From Rhizodiscina lignyota (lineage: Eukaryota > Ascomycota > Dothideomycetes > Aulographales > Rhizodiscinaceae): a stretch of DNA of 64,000 nt. This document shows, in pieces, positions 21,045 to 31,767 of this stretch; position 1 is the first letter of the stretch; each line of letters starts with the position of its first letter. The DNA is taken from NCBI GenBank assembly GCA_010015805.1, contig ML978130.1, positions 868,001 through 932,000 on the forward strand. The letters are read 5' to 3'. The translations under genes were made by a program, and so were the position numbers. Under the pieces are notes generated by a model, which had not been told where the DNA came from, searched no databases, and saw nothing but the letters and a program-made list of their open reading frames with translations.

Positions 21045-21656
21045 ATGGTCTTGCCTCTTCCATTTTTTGGCCGCAAAGCCAGTCTTACCAACAACGAATA
21101 CATTCTCCATGACGGTACTCCGTTTCAACCCTCCCATATGGAGTTCAGTGCTGTCGATCCGGTTTCGCCGCCGCCCTCAAGCAAGACCAAAGATCTCCCC
21201 CCTTCTACCATAGAGAAAAGCTACACTGCCAACGAAATCCTGATAGCCATCATCGAGCAGATCGCACAGCTCGAGAGTGGCACTGCTGATGAGGAGTTCA
21301 CGCCAGAACAGAATTTGCAAAGCAAGCTCAAAGACATGTACGAGCACCTCAAGAAGAACGTCAATGAACCGAAGCAAACTTGGCCAAATACGGCCCCGCC
21401 AGGTTTAGCCGATAACGCCTCCGAGGATGATGATCTGTTAGTTGGGAACGGCATTCACGGTACGGGAGACGCGAATATGCTCACTATTCAGCGTCACGCC
21501 GAGGCCAAGGGTCGTCGCAACGACTCCAAGGGCAACCTGAGCGCCTCCAAGACCGGTGCAGTGATTGCGATGCTCCTGCCACGAATGTTGCTACCAGATA
21601 CATCCAGGGACCCGGATGCAGCTGCTCGACTTGTTCGTATGCGTCAGGAAAGCTGA
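21045..21656 (+). CDS. Hypothetical protein, 203 aa
   Basis: A single open frame in a reasonable start context. Residues 65-110 form a charged helix (TANEILIAIIEQIAQLE, then a Lys/Glu-rich segment), flanked by disordered Pro/Ser-rich and Asp-rich stretches; residues 150-203 are basic and Ala-rich. There is no signal peptide, membrane segment or known domain. The neighbouring gene at 22411 has a similar style (disordered N-terminus, helical middle), but I see no clear sequence match. Confidence 0.5.
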   Translation: MVLPLPFFGRKASLTNNEYILHDGTPFQPSHMEFSAVDPVSPPPSSKTKDLPPSTIEKSYTANEILIAIIEQIAQLESGTADEEFTPEQNLQSKLKDMYEHLKKNVNEPKQTWPNTAPPGLADNASEDDDLLVGNGIHGTGDANMLTIQRHAEAKGRRNDSKGNLSASKTGAVIAMLLPRMLLPDTSRDPDAAARLVRMRQES

Positions 21657-22410
21657 GCAATGAAGCGGCATTGTCCCAATTTATGTATACTCAACTGCAT
21701 AGGAGAGTGGAGAAAATGATCAAGCAACAGCATGACGTAAATCTTGGGCGTCATTAGGAATCTCTTGTTCGCCAGATCACGACAGCCATTCAGGAGTCGT
21801 GCGGTGGAGACCGGAAAGAGTGCCTTTCTGTGAGTCGATCCATCCGCATCAAATAACTCTACCACTGACTCGACCAGGTTGAATAACCGCGAAAAGCTTC
21901 GGAGCAAGATGTTTGACACGATTCGGAAGTTGTCACTTCGAGAAAGCAGAAGTGAAGTTTGATATGAAGCAGGTCACTCCGGCTAGAACGAGCCATGGGC
22001 AAATGCAGGCCCTTGACGTGGTTATTTGAAAATTTCTATAAATGTAACACCAGCTTGCCAGTCACACGATATAAATGATGATTGCTACACTTTGATGCGG
22101 TGGACTATCTGTGCTCTTCTCCAATAATAAGATCAGCGTGGGAAGACAAACGCTAACCGCGTTGTACAACGACTATCAAACAGGCTTTCTGCAGCTCACA
22201 TAAAGAATGTCGTATTGCTTTAACCGCCCATGTAACAATGCATGCGCCCCTTTCCTTCACTAACTGCTAGCGCACATGATCTCGCCACGATGGCTGCGCT
22301 GAATGATTTTTGACTATTTAAGCTCGCACTTTCCACTCTTTGACTGCTCCCTTTCTACAACCACTTACTCATGATATATTGATCGCTCTCAATCTGTACA
22401 CACCTTCATC
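21657..22410. other. Intergenic region
   Basis: No gene is seen. CT-rich sequence before 22411 suggests a leader. Confidence 0.45.
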
Positions 22411-23888
22411 ATGGCTTCTTCCAGCAACAACGGGACTGATGACATCGAAAAGTTCCATGTGGAAATCACGGAAACAGAGAGCCCTGGTCCGCCAGCGCCG
22501 CCTCCGCCATCACTATCTAACACACCACCTCATCATGGTTCACAGCTTCAGCCTGCCCAAGGGCCATCGACCATCCCCTCTGTAGCTGGAGCCAGTGGAC
22601 AGGAACGCCCTGCTAGCGAGGAAGGTTTGAACCAAGGCACGGTGGCTAGTGACAAAGATTCCAGAGATACAAACTCGAGAGCTGGAGGCGCCCCTGCTAC
22701 AGCGCGAGGCGATGATGTCGATTTACGCAAGGACGCTGCAGCAGGTGAGAGCATCCCTTCTCCAGAAGAAGAAGACTTTGGTGGAGTGAACCCAGAGCCC
22801 TCTCAAATGGAAAAGAAATCATTCAAAATGGTTGTCGAGACCCTTAAGTCCTTCAGGAGGTCCAACAAGAGTCGAAAGAATGCCAAGGATGCTCGAAAAG
22901 TGCTTAACAAAGCGACCGGAGCCGAAGATGCGGAGCAGCTAAGCGATGCTGACGACAGTCAGTTGTTGAGTATACAGAGAATGGATCACTGCTGAGCCAG
23001 TTTCAGGAAGCTGAAGTGGAGATAGAGAAGCCCGGAAAGCCGAGCTCAAAGGCTCTGGCATATCTGCAAATGGATCTCGACTTCCACCGCTTAATGGAAG
23101 ACCAATTGTCCAGAATGGTCGAAGTGGTGTGCGAGACACGTCTAAAAGCTAACAATAACACTCAGCTTCACCAAGTCGTTGAAGCTTTGCAGATGTTGGT
23201 CATCCTTCTTCAGAGCCATGAAAGTCAAAGTTCTGCCATCATAGAAGTGCTTGCGAATCTTTCGGAAACCCAGCCAGTTGAACAAGCTGAAGAGTCTAGT
23301 GAAAGCAAGAAGGCAGAATCTAAGCGCCAGCAGCAGTACGACGACTTCGACAAGTTTCTTGCTGAGAGCTATCTTTTCAAGTGCTGCATCAATGATGGAT
23401 TCACTCCCGACCACGCTCGCGAAGTTGTTCTGAGAGATCTGAGCACTGGTGCCATTGTTTTCAATGTCTTCGAGGAAAAAGAGGCAAGCTCTTTCGATGA
23501 TGTCGAGTCCGAAGTCGAGAAACGCCTTCGAGAAAAGCCGAGAACGCCGCGAAACACGTCTGCGGGAAAGCATCGTCACGCCGATTGGTTGCACGAGCCG
23601 ATTACGCAGCCCGAGACAGAAGAGGAACCGGCATCAAACGGCCCTGCAAATATTGCGCGTCTGACGGAGATGATGCGGACATTAGAAGACCAGATAGAAG
23701 GTCTTCAGAACAAACGAGGCAAGAAAGGGACAGAAGAGCCAGAGGATCAGCAGAAATCGAAAGAGGCTCAAGGCTCGGAGAGCGATCCGCAAACACTTCA
23801 TGAACAGCTTGTGCCCACACAAGAGAAGCTGGCAGAACTAGTCACTAGTTTTAAAGATGGTACCATCGAGGTGGCAAAGGAAGACTAA
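22411..23888 (+). CDS. Hypothetical coiled-coil protein, two exons
   Basis: Two coding stretches, 22411 to about 22957 and about 23011-23888, are in different frames and both clearly protein-like. A GTCAGT donor at 22958 with an acceptor at 23010 restores frame (53 bp), but the better-looking CAG at 23004-23006 does not; the exact join is unresolved. The product is about 470 residues. The N-terminal 120 residues are disordered (Pro/Ser/Gly-rich), then comes a basic segment (KSFRRSNKSRKNAKDARK), then a helical region with a conserved feel (LAYLQMDLDFHRLMEDQL; LFKCCINDGFTPDHAREVV), then a Glu/Lys-rich coiled coil near the C-terminus. No known domain. Probably intracellular. Confidence 0.6.
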
Positions 23889-24335
23889 GTCCGGGCAGGG
23901 AGAGTGGCGTGGGTTGGCGAGAGAACATTTTCAAAGGCGACGGCGTTGGCCAGGATAATCACTGATATTTTTGTTTATGTTGGAGGGGCTTTAACTTTTG
24001 TGCGATGGTGAAGGTCAGATGTCCGAAGACTCTGACGTTCATCCATCAGCAAGAGTGAAGTAAAGTACAATAGCCAAAAGAATGTGGACCCCATTTGGGT
24101 TTGGGAGTGTGAAAATCAGAAGCCCCTTCCAAAGACCGTGAACCGTTGTTGACCTTCGTAGAACCAGCTGCCGTAATAGCAGACGCAAACCCAATTTCCA
24201 AGATTCAGCTATCATCAAAGTTGTCGTAGTTTTGCATGAAGCTAGCTCAAGATGCCTGAAAGTGACGTAAGATATTCCTTTAACTCTGTCAATAGATCAC
24301 TCGCCTTTTGCATCGCACAGCAAAGCACCCTTCGT
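23889..24335. other. Intergenic region between convergent genes
   Basis: About 450 bp with no gene seen. It holds the 3' ends of the two flanking convergent genes. Confidence 0.5.
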
Positions 24336-25103
24336 TCAGTCGGAGTCTGAGTCACTGCTGCTCTCCTCCTTCGACTTCTGGAAGCAGAGGTTGCCAGCCG
24401 GAGCGATGAACCACTTGCCCGGACGATGAACGTTCTCGATCTCGTAGTAGCTGCGCAGATAACGCGAGCCATCCGTGTCGACAACCCAGAACTCATCACC
24501 AGGCTTGGCGCCATCAGGCTTAATATCCTTTGGCTCATTTGCTCCGCCCTTGTTTGCCTTCACAGCATCGTCGTACTGAACCTCGACCGCGGTGCGACCG
24601 TACCAGTTGTGAGGATTGAATGTCACCTTCTTGTCCTTCTTGTCCTTTTTCTTCTTCTCAGCAGCCACAGGAACCGGAGCATACGCCATCATCGGATAGG
24701 CATAGTAGCCCTGCGGAACTCCGTAGGTTTGACCCGGATTCATCGCCGCGATGCTGTACGGGTGCGGATACGCGTACTGCAAGGGTGGATAGGGAGCCGG
24801 AATCTGGTGACGCGCATAAGTACCCTCCAAGAGCGGAGCAGCGCCAACCTGCGGGTGGAAGGGGGCAGGAACAGGAAAGAAGTGAGGCTGCGGCTGGACG
24901 ACGCGAGGAGGATTGTCGTTGGTAATGATGGGCGGATGCGGATCGGCACCGCTACGCTTCACGTAGCGGAATTTGGATTGCTTCTCCTTGTCTTCCTTGA
25001 CTTTCTGGTCGACAAGATCCTTTGGATGGACCATCATGCCATCCTTGACGGGTTTGCCGGCCGCTAGCCAGTGGATGAGATCGATAGTCTCGAAAGGAGG
25101 CAT
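24336..25103 (-). CDS. Pro/Tyr-rich hypothetical protein, 255 aa
   Basis: The start is placed at 25103 (MPPFETIDLIHW), although the frame stays open to 25418, because a TATA-like box lies about 85 bp before this ATG and the longer N-terminus is low-complexity. Layout: a conserved-looking N-terminal 50 residues with a Lys/Glu helix, then residues 60-140 rich in Pro, Tyr and Ala (YPPLQYAYPHPYS; GYYAYPMMAYAPVP), a short Lys/Asp run, then a folded-looking C-terminal part with NWYGRTAVEVQY and GDEFWVVDTDGSRYLRSYYE, ending in an SSSDSDSD acidic tail. No family is recognised; a soluble protein is likely. Confidence 0.7.
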   Translation of the reverse strand: MPPFETIDLIHWLAAGKPVKDGMMVHPKDLVDQKVKEDKEKQSKFRYVKRSGADPHPPIITNDNPPRVVQPQPHFFPVPAPFHPQVGAAPLLEGTYARHQIPAPYPPLQYAYPHPYSIAAMNPGQTYGVPQGYYAYPMMAYAPVPVAAEKKKKDKKDKKVTFNPHNWYGRTAVEVQYDDAVKANKGGANEPKDIKPDGAKPGDEFWVVDTDGSRYLRSYYEIENVHRPGKWFIAPAGNLCFQKSKEESSSDSDSD

Positions 25104-25184
25104 TTTGCAGAGTTGAGAACGAAGCGTTGCAGGTTTGTTGTGGAAGGGAAGAAGGATGGTGTTGGTTTGAGGTTGTGTCGCGAG

Positions 25185-25197
25185 AATAAATATAAGG
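25185..25197 (-). promoter_or_regulatory. TATA-like box
   Basis: The minus strand reads CCTTATATTTATT about 85 bp upstream of the 25103 start codon and supports that start. Confidence 0.45.
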
Positions 25198-25497
25198 CTG
25201 CGACGTGACGTGGTGGGGCAGGTGATGTAAACAAAAGTCAAGTGAGGTGGCAAGAAAGGTAAATAAGGAAGGAGCTGCTGCCCGAAGCGGAAGCGAACAC
25301 TCTCACTCACCTTTGGCCGGCACCAATACCCCACCACTTCCCTCTCCTTCTTTTTCTTCTTCTTCGGAGGGTCTTCAAGAACCAACTCGGCGAAGGGCCA
25401 GCAGCACGGGAAGCACATGGCGGAGCTCTCTGGCGTTCTGGCCGAGTGCGAAATTGAGCTTTGAGGCGATGTTTGAGGTCACTCTGCTCTTATAGAA

Positions 25498-27300
25498 CAG
25501 TCGAAGTAGATAGTTGCTGAATCACAAGTGCATGTCATGCGTATTGCATGAAATGAGAAAGCTAAAAATGGAACTTCATGTGACTCCAGTCTTAGTGTGT
25601 ATCTCGATGAACCTAAGCGATGACTCTCTCTCTATCCACCCTATCGTGACATCTCGCACTCCTTTCTTTACCAAACAGAGCCAAAGAAAAATTAAAGGGA
25701 GAGTGTGTCCGTTCGGGCGCTAATAAATCTAAACCCAAAAAAAAAGAGCGATCAAAGAGGAATTATGTCGGGGAATCGAACTCGGGGCATTGCCTAAAAA
25801 AAAAATTCCGGTGCCGCCACATAAGTCCGTACTCAATTCGGGGTGACGACCGTGTGGATAAGATGGCTGGGGCGTCCGACTGCCCATGATTGATTGTAGG
25901 AATTACTCCTTAGGAAATAAGAGTCGAAAGGCCATACCACCTGCACCACACTGCACACCGGCATTAAGGGCATCAGAAAAAATATGAAATATATATTTGT
26001 ACATCTCCTGCGAAATATCGCCTCTGCGTATTAGTACCATACCAACCATCTCGGAGCTATAACACCTACCTCATACCTACCTTATTTAACATAGCCCCAT
26101 CCTCTCATCATGGCAGTCTCTGCCCAAGTGCATTATTTCCAACGCGTGCGATCTCTAATATTTGCGATCTCTAGTCTTTGCGATCTCTGTGTTCTCGTGT
26201 GATATCGTGTGATATCGTGGGTTCCAGGAGGAAGCCTAACAAAGTGGCTGCATACCACAGGCACAACAAGCGATACCGCGCAAGCCAAAATTGCAATGAA
26301 AGTGAAGCACCGCGCATACACTCTCATCTAAACTAGTTAAAAATTGGATTCCTGAAGTTTTATCTCAGTTTTTCAGACGGTCAAGGTGATCGGTCAACGC
26401 TTGTCGTCCGTTCTCACTTCGCACATCACAACGGCGAATACCGAAGCTAGCCGTTTGGAGCCGCCGCCATGCAGCAAGATCCGAGCATTTATGGAAGGAC
26501 GCTAGCCCGATGTATTGACATGCTCAACTTCCTCCATCAAGATTGACATGAAGCAAGAAATTTGTTGCAGTTGATTCAGATTCTTCTGGCAAACCTGGCT
26601 TTCGGAAAGCGCGAATCGCCGCATTACAATGTGGACGAAACACTTTGAAGACTGCATACTTGTTTTTGGGGCTTCACCTGCCTCCAGCGACCTCACGCTA
26701 TGCGCGGACGATATTTGCAGGCGATATTTCAACTGTCTATCAAATATTCACTGGAAATCATCGGGCCATTACAACTGGCATGCGAATGGAAAAATGTGGA
26801 TTTTTAGTTGCATGAATTCGGCCATTGCAGTGAATTAAGTGCTCAGCCAAAGCAGTGGCAATGATCAATCGTGATTTCCATTTGTAATTCTACCAGAGCC
26901 TTTAAGCAGACATGTGCAATTACTGATTCCCATTAGTTCAACCTTGACATGTGAAACACATGTGCACACTCCGTAACCCCTCCCCAACCCCTCTATATCT
27001 AATAACCAATAGAATCGACAATATGGACCAACGTCCGGATCCTCCCGTCTCTGTTGTGACATTGATTCCGTTGAGATCGAGGTAATAACCAATCAAAGTC
27101 GGCTTACACGCCTCAATACAAATTCGACGTCGTCCATATGGTTGAATCGTCATCAAGGACCGTTTAAAGGACAGGTGCTTGGCAAAGGACTCGGATGATC
27201 GTAGGGTTCGTGGTGATGGTGGAAGTCTATAACTAGGTCTCAATCCCTCCTCTTTCTTTCTCTTCATCGGGTCGCGAGCTTGCAGCCAGGAGTCATGCTA
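25498..27300. other. Gene-poor region
   Basis: No convincing coding sequence is seen on either strand apart from the tRNA-like element listed separately. Short open frames are unrelated to each other. Confidence 0.4.
25737..25824 (-). ncRNA. tRNA-like / Pol III-type element (possible SINE remnant)
   Basis: On the minus strand there is a B-box-like AGTTCGATTCC (25772-25782, one mismatch to GGTTCGANTCC). An A-box-like TGGCGGCACCGG lies about 35 nt upstream of it (25808-25819). An acceptor-like pairing TTATGT/ACATAA closes the unit (25763-25768 with 25819-25824), and a T9 run that could end Pol III transcription follows (25737-25745). At about 62 nt between the paired ends it is too short for a full tRNA, and I cannot draw an anticodon arm. 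It may be a tRNA relic, a SINE head or chance. Confidence 0.3.
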
Positions 27301-28095
27301 CCATCGTCCGCGGCGAGAGGCACTTCCTGATCGCTGCATCAAGTCGCTGACAGCCAGCCCTTACAGGTGTCTGGATAAAAGTTCCTGCCGGGGCATTGCG
27401 TCCCCTGACATCCAAGGTATTCACCTTGATGAGACCAATGGTCCAAGTGCATCTGGCTACAGGTTGTTTTGTTACCACCAGCTCTGCAGGCGGATGCTTT
27501 CGGGCCCAACAGCGGTCGGCTAGGTCATCAGGTTGCTGGTGTCTTTGTATCACCTACGGTGCCGATGCCAGTCTCCCATGATCCGAATGGGGAGGGGCTG
27601 TCCATCGGAGCGGTTTTCAGGCCTGATCACCGGTGCGGACTTTTGGCGTCTGGGGTGGTTCCCGGCTGATCTGTCTTAGCTTTGGGGTTAACGCAGGGCA
27701 TTCATACAGCTCAGGCATTCTCGACTTCGGTTGGGATTGTCGCCAACCCATTAGCCTGCGGGCTGCTAGCGACGAAACCAAGGCGGGTCTACGGGCCTTG
27801 CTGCATGTATGGTTGAAGCATCCAAAAGTTCCTAGCTCTCAAAAAGATCCGGGTCAGCGGCGCGAGGAAACAAGTTCGTGCACTCCTCTCAACGCGGCTC
27901 CTGAGCGATCTTTCTCCCGCCCGGCGTCTCAGCCAGCGGAGTTTTCTGTCGGTATATCTGACAGCATGGGTGACGAAGCCCGCTTCTGCACGTCCGGTCC
28001 TCAGGGCCACGTGTCACCCGGGGCACTGTCTCGCAAGAGCAGTGTGCTAACGCAGATCGGTTTCCTCCCTTTTTCATCCCTTCCTTGATGACTTC
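27300..28095. other. GC-rich island without recognisable gene
   Basis: About 800 bp looks clearly richer in G+C than the flanks. Frames are open in pieces on both strands (for example 27633-28088 +), but no motif, intron pattern or repeat boundary is found. It could be a decayed repeat, an exon remnant or a regulatory island. Confidence 0.3.
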
Positions 28096-28162
28096 TTGAT
28101 GACTTTGGCTGACACCTAGCAGGCTGTGATGTTTGCCAATAAATCGTATGTCTAGTCTCTGA

Positions 28163-28868
28163 TCATTTCGCAATCGGTAAGTCAACCAAATCTCCACCTT
28201 TTCTGGATCGCATGCTGACTTTGTCGACGCAGAATTCATCATCACTACCATCATCACCGTCAGTACGCAGCGACGGCAGAATCCAAGTCCTTAAGGCTTT
28301 ATGTTGTTCGACTGACTGATCGACAAGGTTATTATTGTTGTCGCACTCGACTTCAGTTGCTCTGGTGAGTCTGCCCAAGCACATTCTTGCGAGCTCATTG
28401 CTGACAGTTGTGATATTCGCTAGGTCGTGATGTCTTGGAGATGGAGTCTCTGTCGCATCTGTGCAAAAGTATGTCGTCGGTGCTCGCTTTGGGACATCGT
28501 ACATGGAGGAGGGTTGCTGGCCCCCTTGTTGTGCATATATTTCCACAAAAAGATTTCTTCCTCGATCCATTTTTTTCAATTGTAACTGACACATCGTCAT
28601 TGTCACCGTCTCTTACTCGCTGCCTTGGTTGCTCCGCTGACCCGTAGTACTCATCAAGTGTGTCGGCTCGTGGTAATGACGAAGCAGGCGGGTTCTTATT
28701 GCATCGAGTGACTGTCACCTTTGCTGCTGGCACCTCGCCTCGAACTTCCAGATTCCAGAGCGGTCCCAGTACGATTATGACCGTTGAAGCGAAACTGGCA
28801 AGTCGCCACTGTCTGCCCATGTTCGCATACTTTCCACGAAAGTCTTGCACCGCCACGCCTGCAAACAT
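28163..28868 (-). CDS. Possible multi-exon gene, unknown
   Basis: Two overlapping minus-strand frames look partly coding. One (28868-28395) opens with a hydrophobic stretch (ASFASTVIIVLGPLW) that could be a signal anchor. The other (28606-28163) gives a polar, Asp-rich C-terminus. A GTAAGA donor near 28625 could link them, but no unique acceptor fits. More exons may lie upstream to about 29175. No family is recognised, and limits are approximate. Confidence 0.2.
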
Positions 28869-29175
28869 TGGTATGTTCTCTCTTTCTCAATGGTCTTGGC
28901 TTCTCAATCATCTTGTACGCCCCATTCGATGACTCCTTGCGCACTCATTCCGAAGGGACCTTGACAGTTGCGAAACCGGTACGTTCTTGTCGCCGTATTT
29001 GCTTTCGGCTCCGCTGTAAAAGCATCTCCCACAATGTGACACTCATCGGCATCGGCCAATCAGCGTCTGCGGTCAATTTCGCATATCCGGTGCGCATCGA
29101 TCGTCTTGATTGGCTTGTATATCGGGTATTGGCTTGCCATTCTCGAGAGTAACGAAATAGCTGGCCGCCGAGCAA

Positions 29176-29679
29176 GATGTAATGCGTAGAGTGAGGAGTC
29201 CTCGCAGTCCAAGGTCAGTGAGACTATCTCTGAAAGATTAGTTCCATATTCGTCAGAGTGTTTATGATAACAACTAACCTTTGAAGAACATGTATGTTTT
29301 ACTCGTGAACGAGGCTATCGACGACAGCAGTTCGGTGTCCTGAAAGCCGCAGTCAACTGTTTTGTCACCGTCGCATCAGATTCTTCCATGGCACAAGCCT
29401 GCTCTTCTGTTCCAACTCCACCGTCGCCACTACTTTATGTCTTGTCTTCTGTGTTGCTTGGCGACATCAACTTCTCCCTCGGCTGTGTCTATCACCGTCA
29501 CATTTTACACATGCATGTACATAGATCATGCAATCGTACCACCATTCACGCGATAAAAACGAAGGATACATCAAGCTTTTAACAATATTTGTCACAGCCC
29601 CGTTTAGAGGATGTGAAAGCTAGCCACGCCACTCTTCAAGCCAAATGATGGCTCCTCCACCTCCCCACTCGTGCTCCTT
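29176..29679. other. Intergenic region
   Basis: About 500 bp with no gene seen; CT-rich, with two overlapping 64-codon frames lacking features. Confidence 0.4.
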
Positions 29680-31032
29680 CTATGCCGGCTCCTGCACTGG
29701 CTCCATCCACCTTCTCACCCACAAGATCTCGCCTTCCACTGGGTCCATCACGCACGCGAAGTGCGTACACTCATTCGTAACCGGCCACCGCCTCACCCAT
29801 CTCACAACGTCCTCGATGCCGACAAAGACATCCTCGTCAGTTGTGCCAGGATGCTTCTTACCGAACCTCCGCACCGCTTTCTTCCAGCGTGCTTCCATGC
29901 ACTGCTTCCGATCGATCGATTCGTCCAGCAGATCTTGCAGGTCCGTGAGCACGGCGGTCTCTTGGGTGTGTGGAGAAGATATGGGCGGTTGAGATTCTGG
30001 TGACGGCTCGAACATGAGGTCGTGGTTCGTAGCAATAACGAAGGAGGAGGATGAGCGGATGAGTGCAGTTGCGCGGTCTTTCTCGAACACTGTCGTGACA
30101 GCTCCATTCGAGGCGATTATGTATGCTGCTGTTGTCGTAGCTGAAGGCAGGTCTTTCGTTAACTTCGCTAGGTCCGGAAGTGCCTCATCTTTGTGACCCG
30201 ATGACTCTAGGCTGCGACGCATCGCAGGTGGCAGGATAAAGCCACGCAGCCTTGACGAAATGGATGGTCGCAGTCCCAGTAGAACAAGCACATGATTTCC
30301 GTAGTACCTCAGGTTCGCCAATCTTGAGTCCGAGTCATTGTGGCGTGGCCGGAAGTTCAACGACAAGCTCAGCCCTTCCTGTGCGCCCAACGCTGGCCTC
30401 ACACCTGTCAGAACACCGACGAAACCGACATAAGTGATGCTTCTTGCAAGCACTCTGCCATGCGGTCGATCGACAAACTCAAGCTGCACGACAATCTTGC
30501 GCAACGAATCCATTCCCCAATCCAGTGTACGGAAATGCAGCATCCGCACCTCGCCGTCTGAACACTCCGATCGTATGCCGCCACTGGAACAGCCCATGAG
30601 CATGTCAAGGAGCGTATTGAAGCACACGAGGAGGTACATCTCAACGCCAGTGACCCGACTGATTCCACGGATTTCTTCTGTCTGCTCTTTGCTATGCAGC
30701 CGTCGAAGGAAGACTTTGGCTAATCGCCGGATGGTGGTGATTGATATGTCAGGATAGAGGCTTCCAACTACATCATCGAAGAGGCCTGTCAATCCCTGAA
30801 TGTCGGCCTTGAAAGCCTGCGCGAGTTCGACGTAGCGTTCTGCTGGTGGAAGTGATAGGTCGATTGTGTATATTGGAGGCGCATCTCCAGCTTTAGTTGA
30901 CGCAGATGTGGGCGGCGCATGGGTTGACGGCTGAGAAGCAATCGATCTTCGATCATCATGAGTTACCCCTTCTTCATTTACGTCCGGGAATCCAGATATT
31001 CTGGCTGTCTGCGCACGCGTCGTCGGAGGCAT
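29680..31032 (-). CDS. Acid ceramidase / NAAA-like amidohydrolase
   Basis: A single exon encodes 450 residues. Residues 52-95 match the NAAA-beta N-terminal region (APPIYTIDLSLPPAERYVEL, then the helix ending GLFDDVV). The Ntn nucleophile is the Cys in MLMGCSS (Cys148), followed by the family pair R-x2-D in HFRTLDWGMD (168-174). Acid ceramidases and N-acylethanolamine amidases become active by autocleavage just before this Cys, releasing fatty acid from an amide lipid. Unlike animal enzymes, no signal peptide is seen: the first 50 residues are disordered and polar, so a cytosolic location is inferred. The C-terminal THFACVMDPVEGEILWVRRW fits the end of the fold. It is divergently arranged with the CoA transferase. 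Confidence 0.85.
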   Translation of the reverse strand: MPPTTRAQTARISGFPDVNEEGVTHDDRRSIASQPSTHAPPTSASTKAGDAPPIYTIDLSLPPAERYVELAQAFKADIQGLTGLFDDVVGSLYPDISITTIRRLAKVFLRRLHSKEQTEEIRGISRVTGVEMYLLVCFNTLLDMLMGCSSGGIRSECSDGEVRMLHFRTLDWGMDSLRKIVVQLEFVDRPHGRVLARSITYVGFVGVLTGVRPALGAQEGLSLSLNFRPRHNDSDSRLANLRYYGNHVLVLLGLRPSISSRLRGFILPPAMRRSLESSGHKDEALPDLAKLTKDLPSATTTAAYIIASNGAVTTVFEKDRATALIRSSSSFVIATNHDLMFEPSPESQPPISSPHTQETAVLTDLQDLLDESIDRKQCMEARWKKAVRRFGKKHPGTTDEDVFVGIEDVVRWVRRWPVTNECTHFACVMDPVEGEILWVRRWMEPVQEPA

Positions 31033-31767
31033 GATGAGCTAATTGATTCAAGGTGAGACTTCACAAGTAAAAGAAAACAAGATTGAATGGGAAAATGTCA
31101 GAGTCATATCATAGTTGAGGATTGCTTGCTAGGCAGCAGACGCTGTCCTACAACGCTCCGCCTCATGGCGCTCGCTGCGCCGCCAACTAGTGGAGCGGTC
31201 ACACAGAGCACTTACTGTGATGAATGGTATCGACTGTGAGAGAGCGTCGAATAACAAAGGTGGATGGGTATTGGGAAGGTCAAGTCATGGACGGTCGAGC
31301 GAAGAAGTTGAATTGAGGTCGTTGCCTAATGGAGCAAGGTGTTGAGCCGGTGATACGTTTATCCGGGTTCTGAATCGCCGACACCGGCGACCTGGGCTTT
31401 CTATATCGTCCAACGTAACGGCTACATAGACTTTGCGATCTCCAAAGCAATATCTAATTGAGCTTTTCAGTGCCTCTTCCAATTCATTGCCATCATATCT
31501 GCATCTTGTCTCTTTCTTACTTTACGAAATGCAAGCCCCGTTGTCGCTATCGGCACTCGGTAACTTCCGTACCCCGGACTGCTGATTGCTGTGAGACCTC
31601 GGGTTTGGATGTGCTTTACCCCGGATTTCTATATCCAATTCTCCCCCTCAGCTAGCTTTCTGCAACCGACTAGTGTACATAGAATCTCGTTTCCTATATC
31701 TCCATTTATGTAGTTTAATTGACTCAGTTCATTCAAGCTGTCTGGTCCAATTTTCTCTGTCGCTGCC
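31033..31767. promoter_or_regulatory. Divergent promoter region, ceramidase / CoA transferase
   Basis: 735 bp between two divergent starts with no gene seen. The last 100 bp before 31768 are CT-rich. Confidence 0.45.

Noticed and set aside
24426-25067. 213-codon plus-strand frame opposite the Pro/Tyr-rich gene
   Set aside because: The composition (Arg/Val/Leu-rich) is that of a reverse-strand shadow; the minus frame has a TATA-like box and ordered segments.
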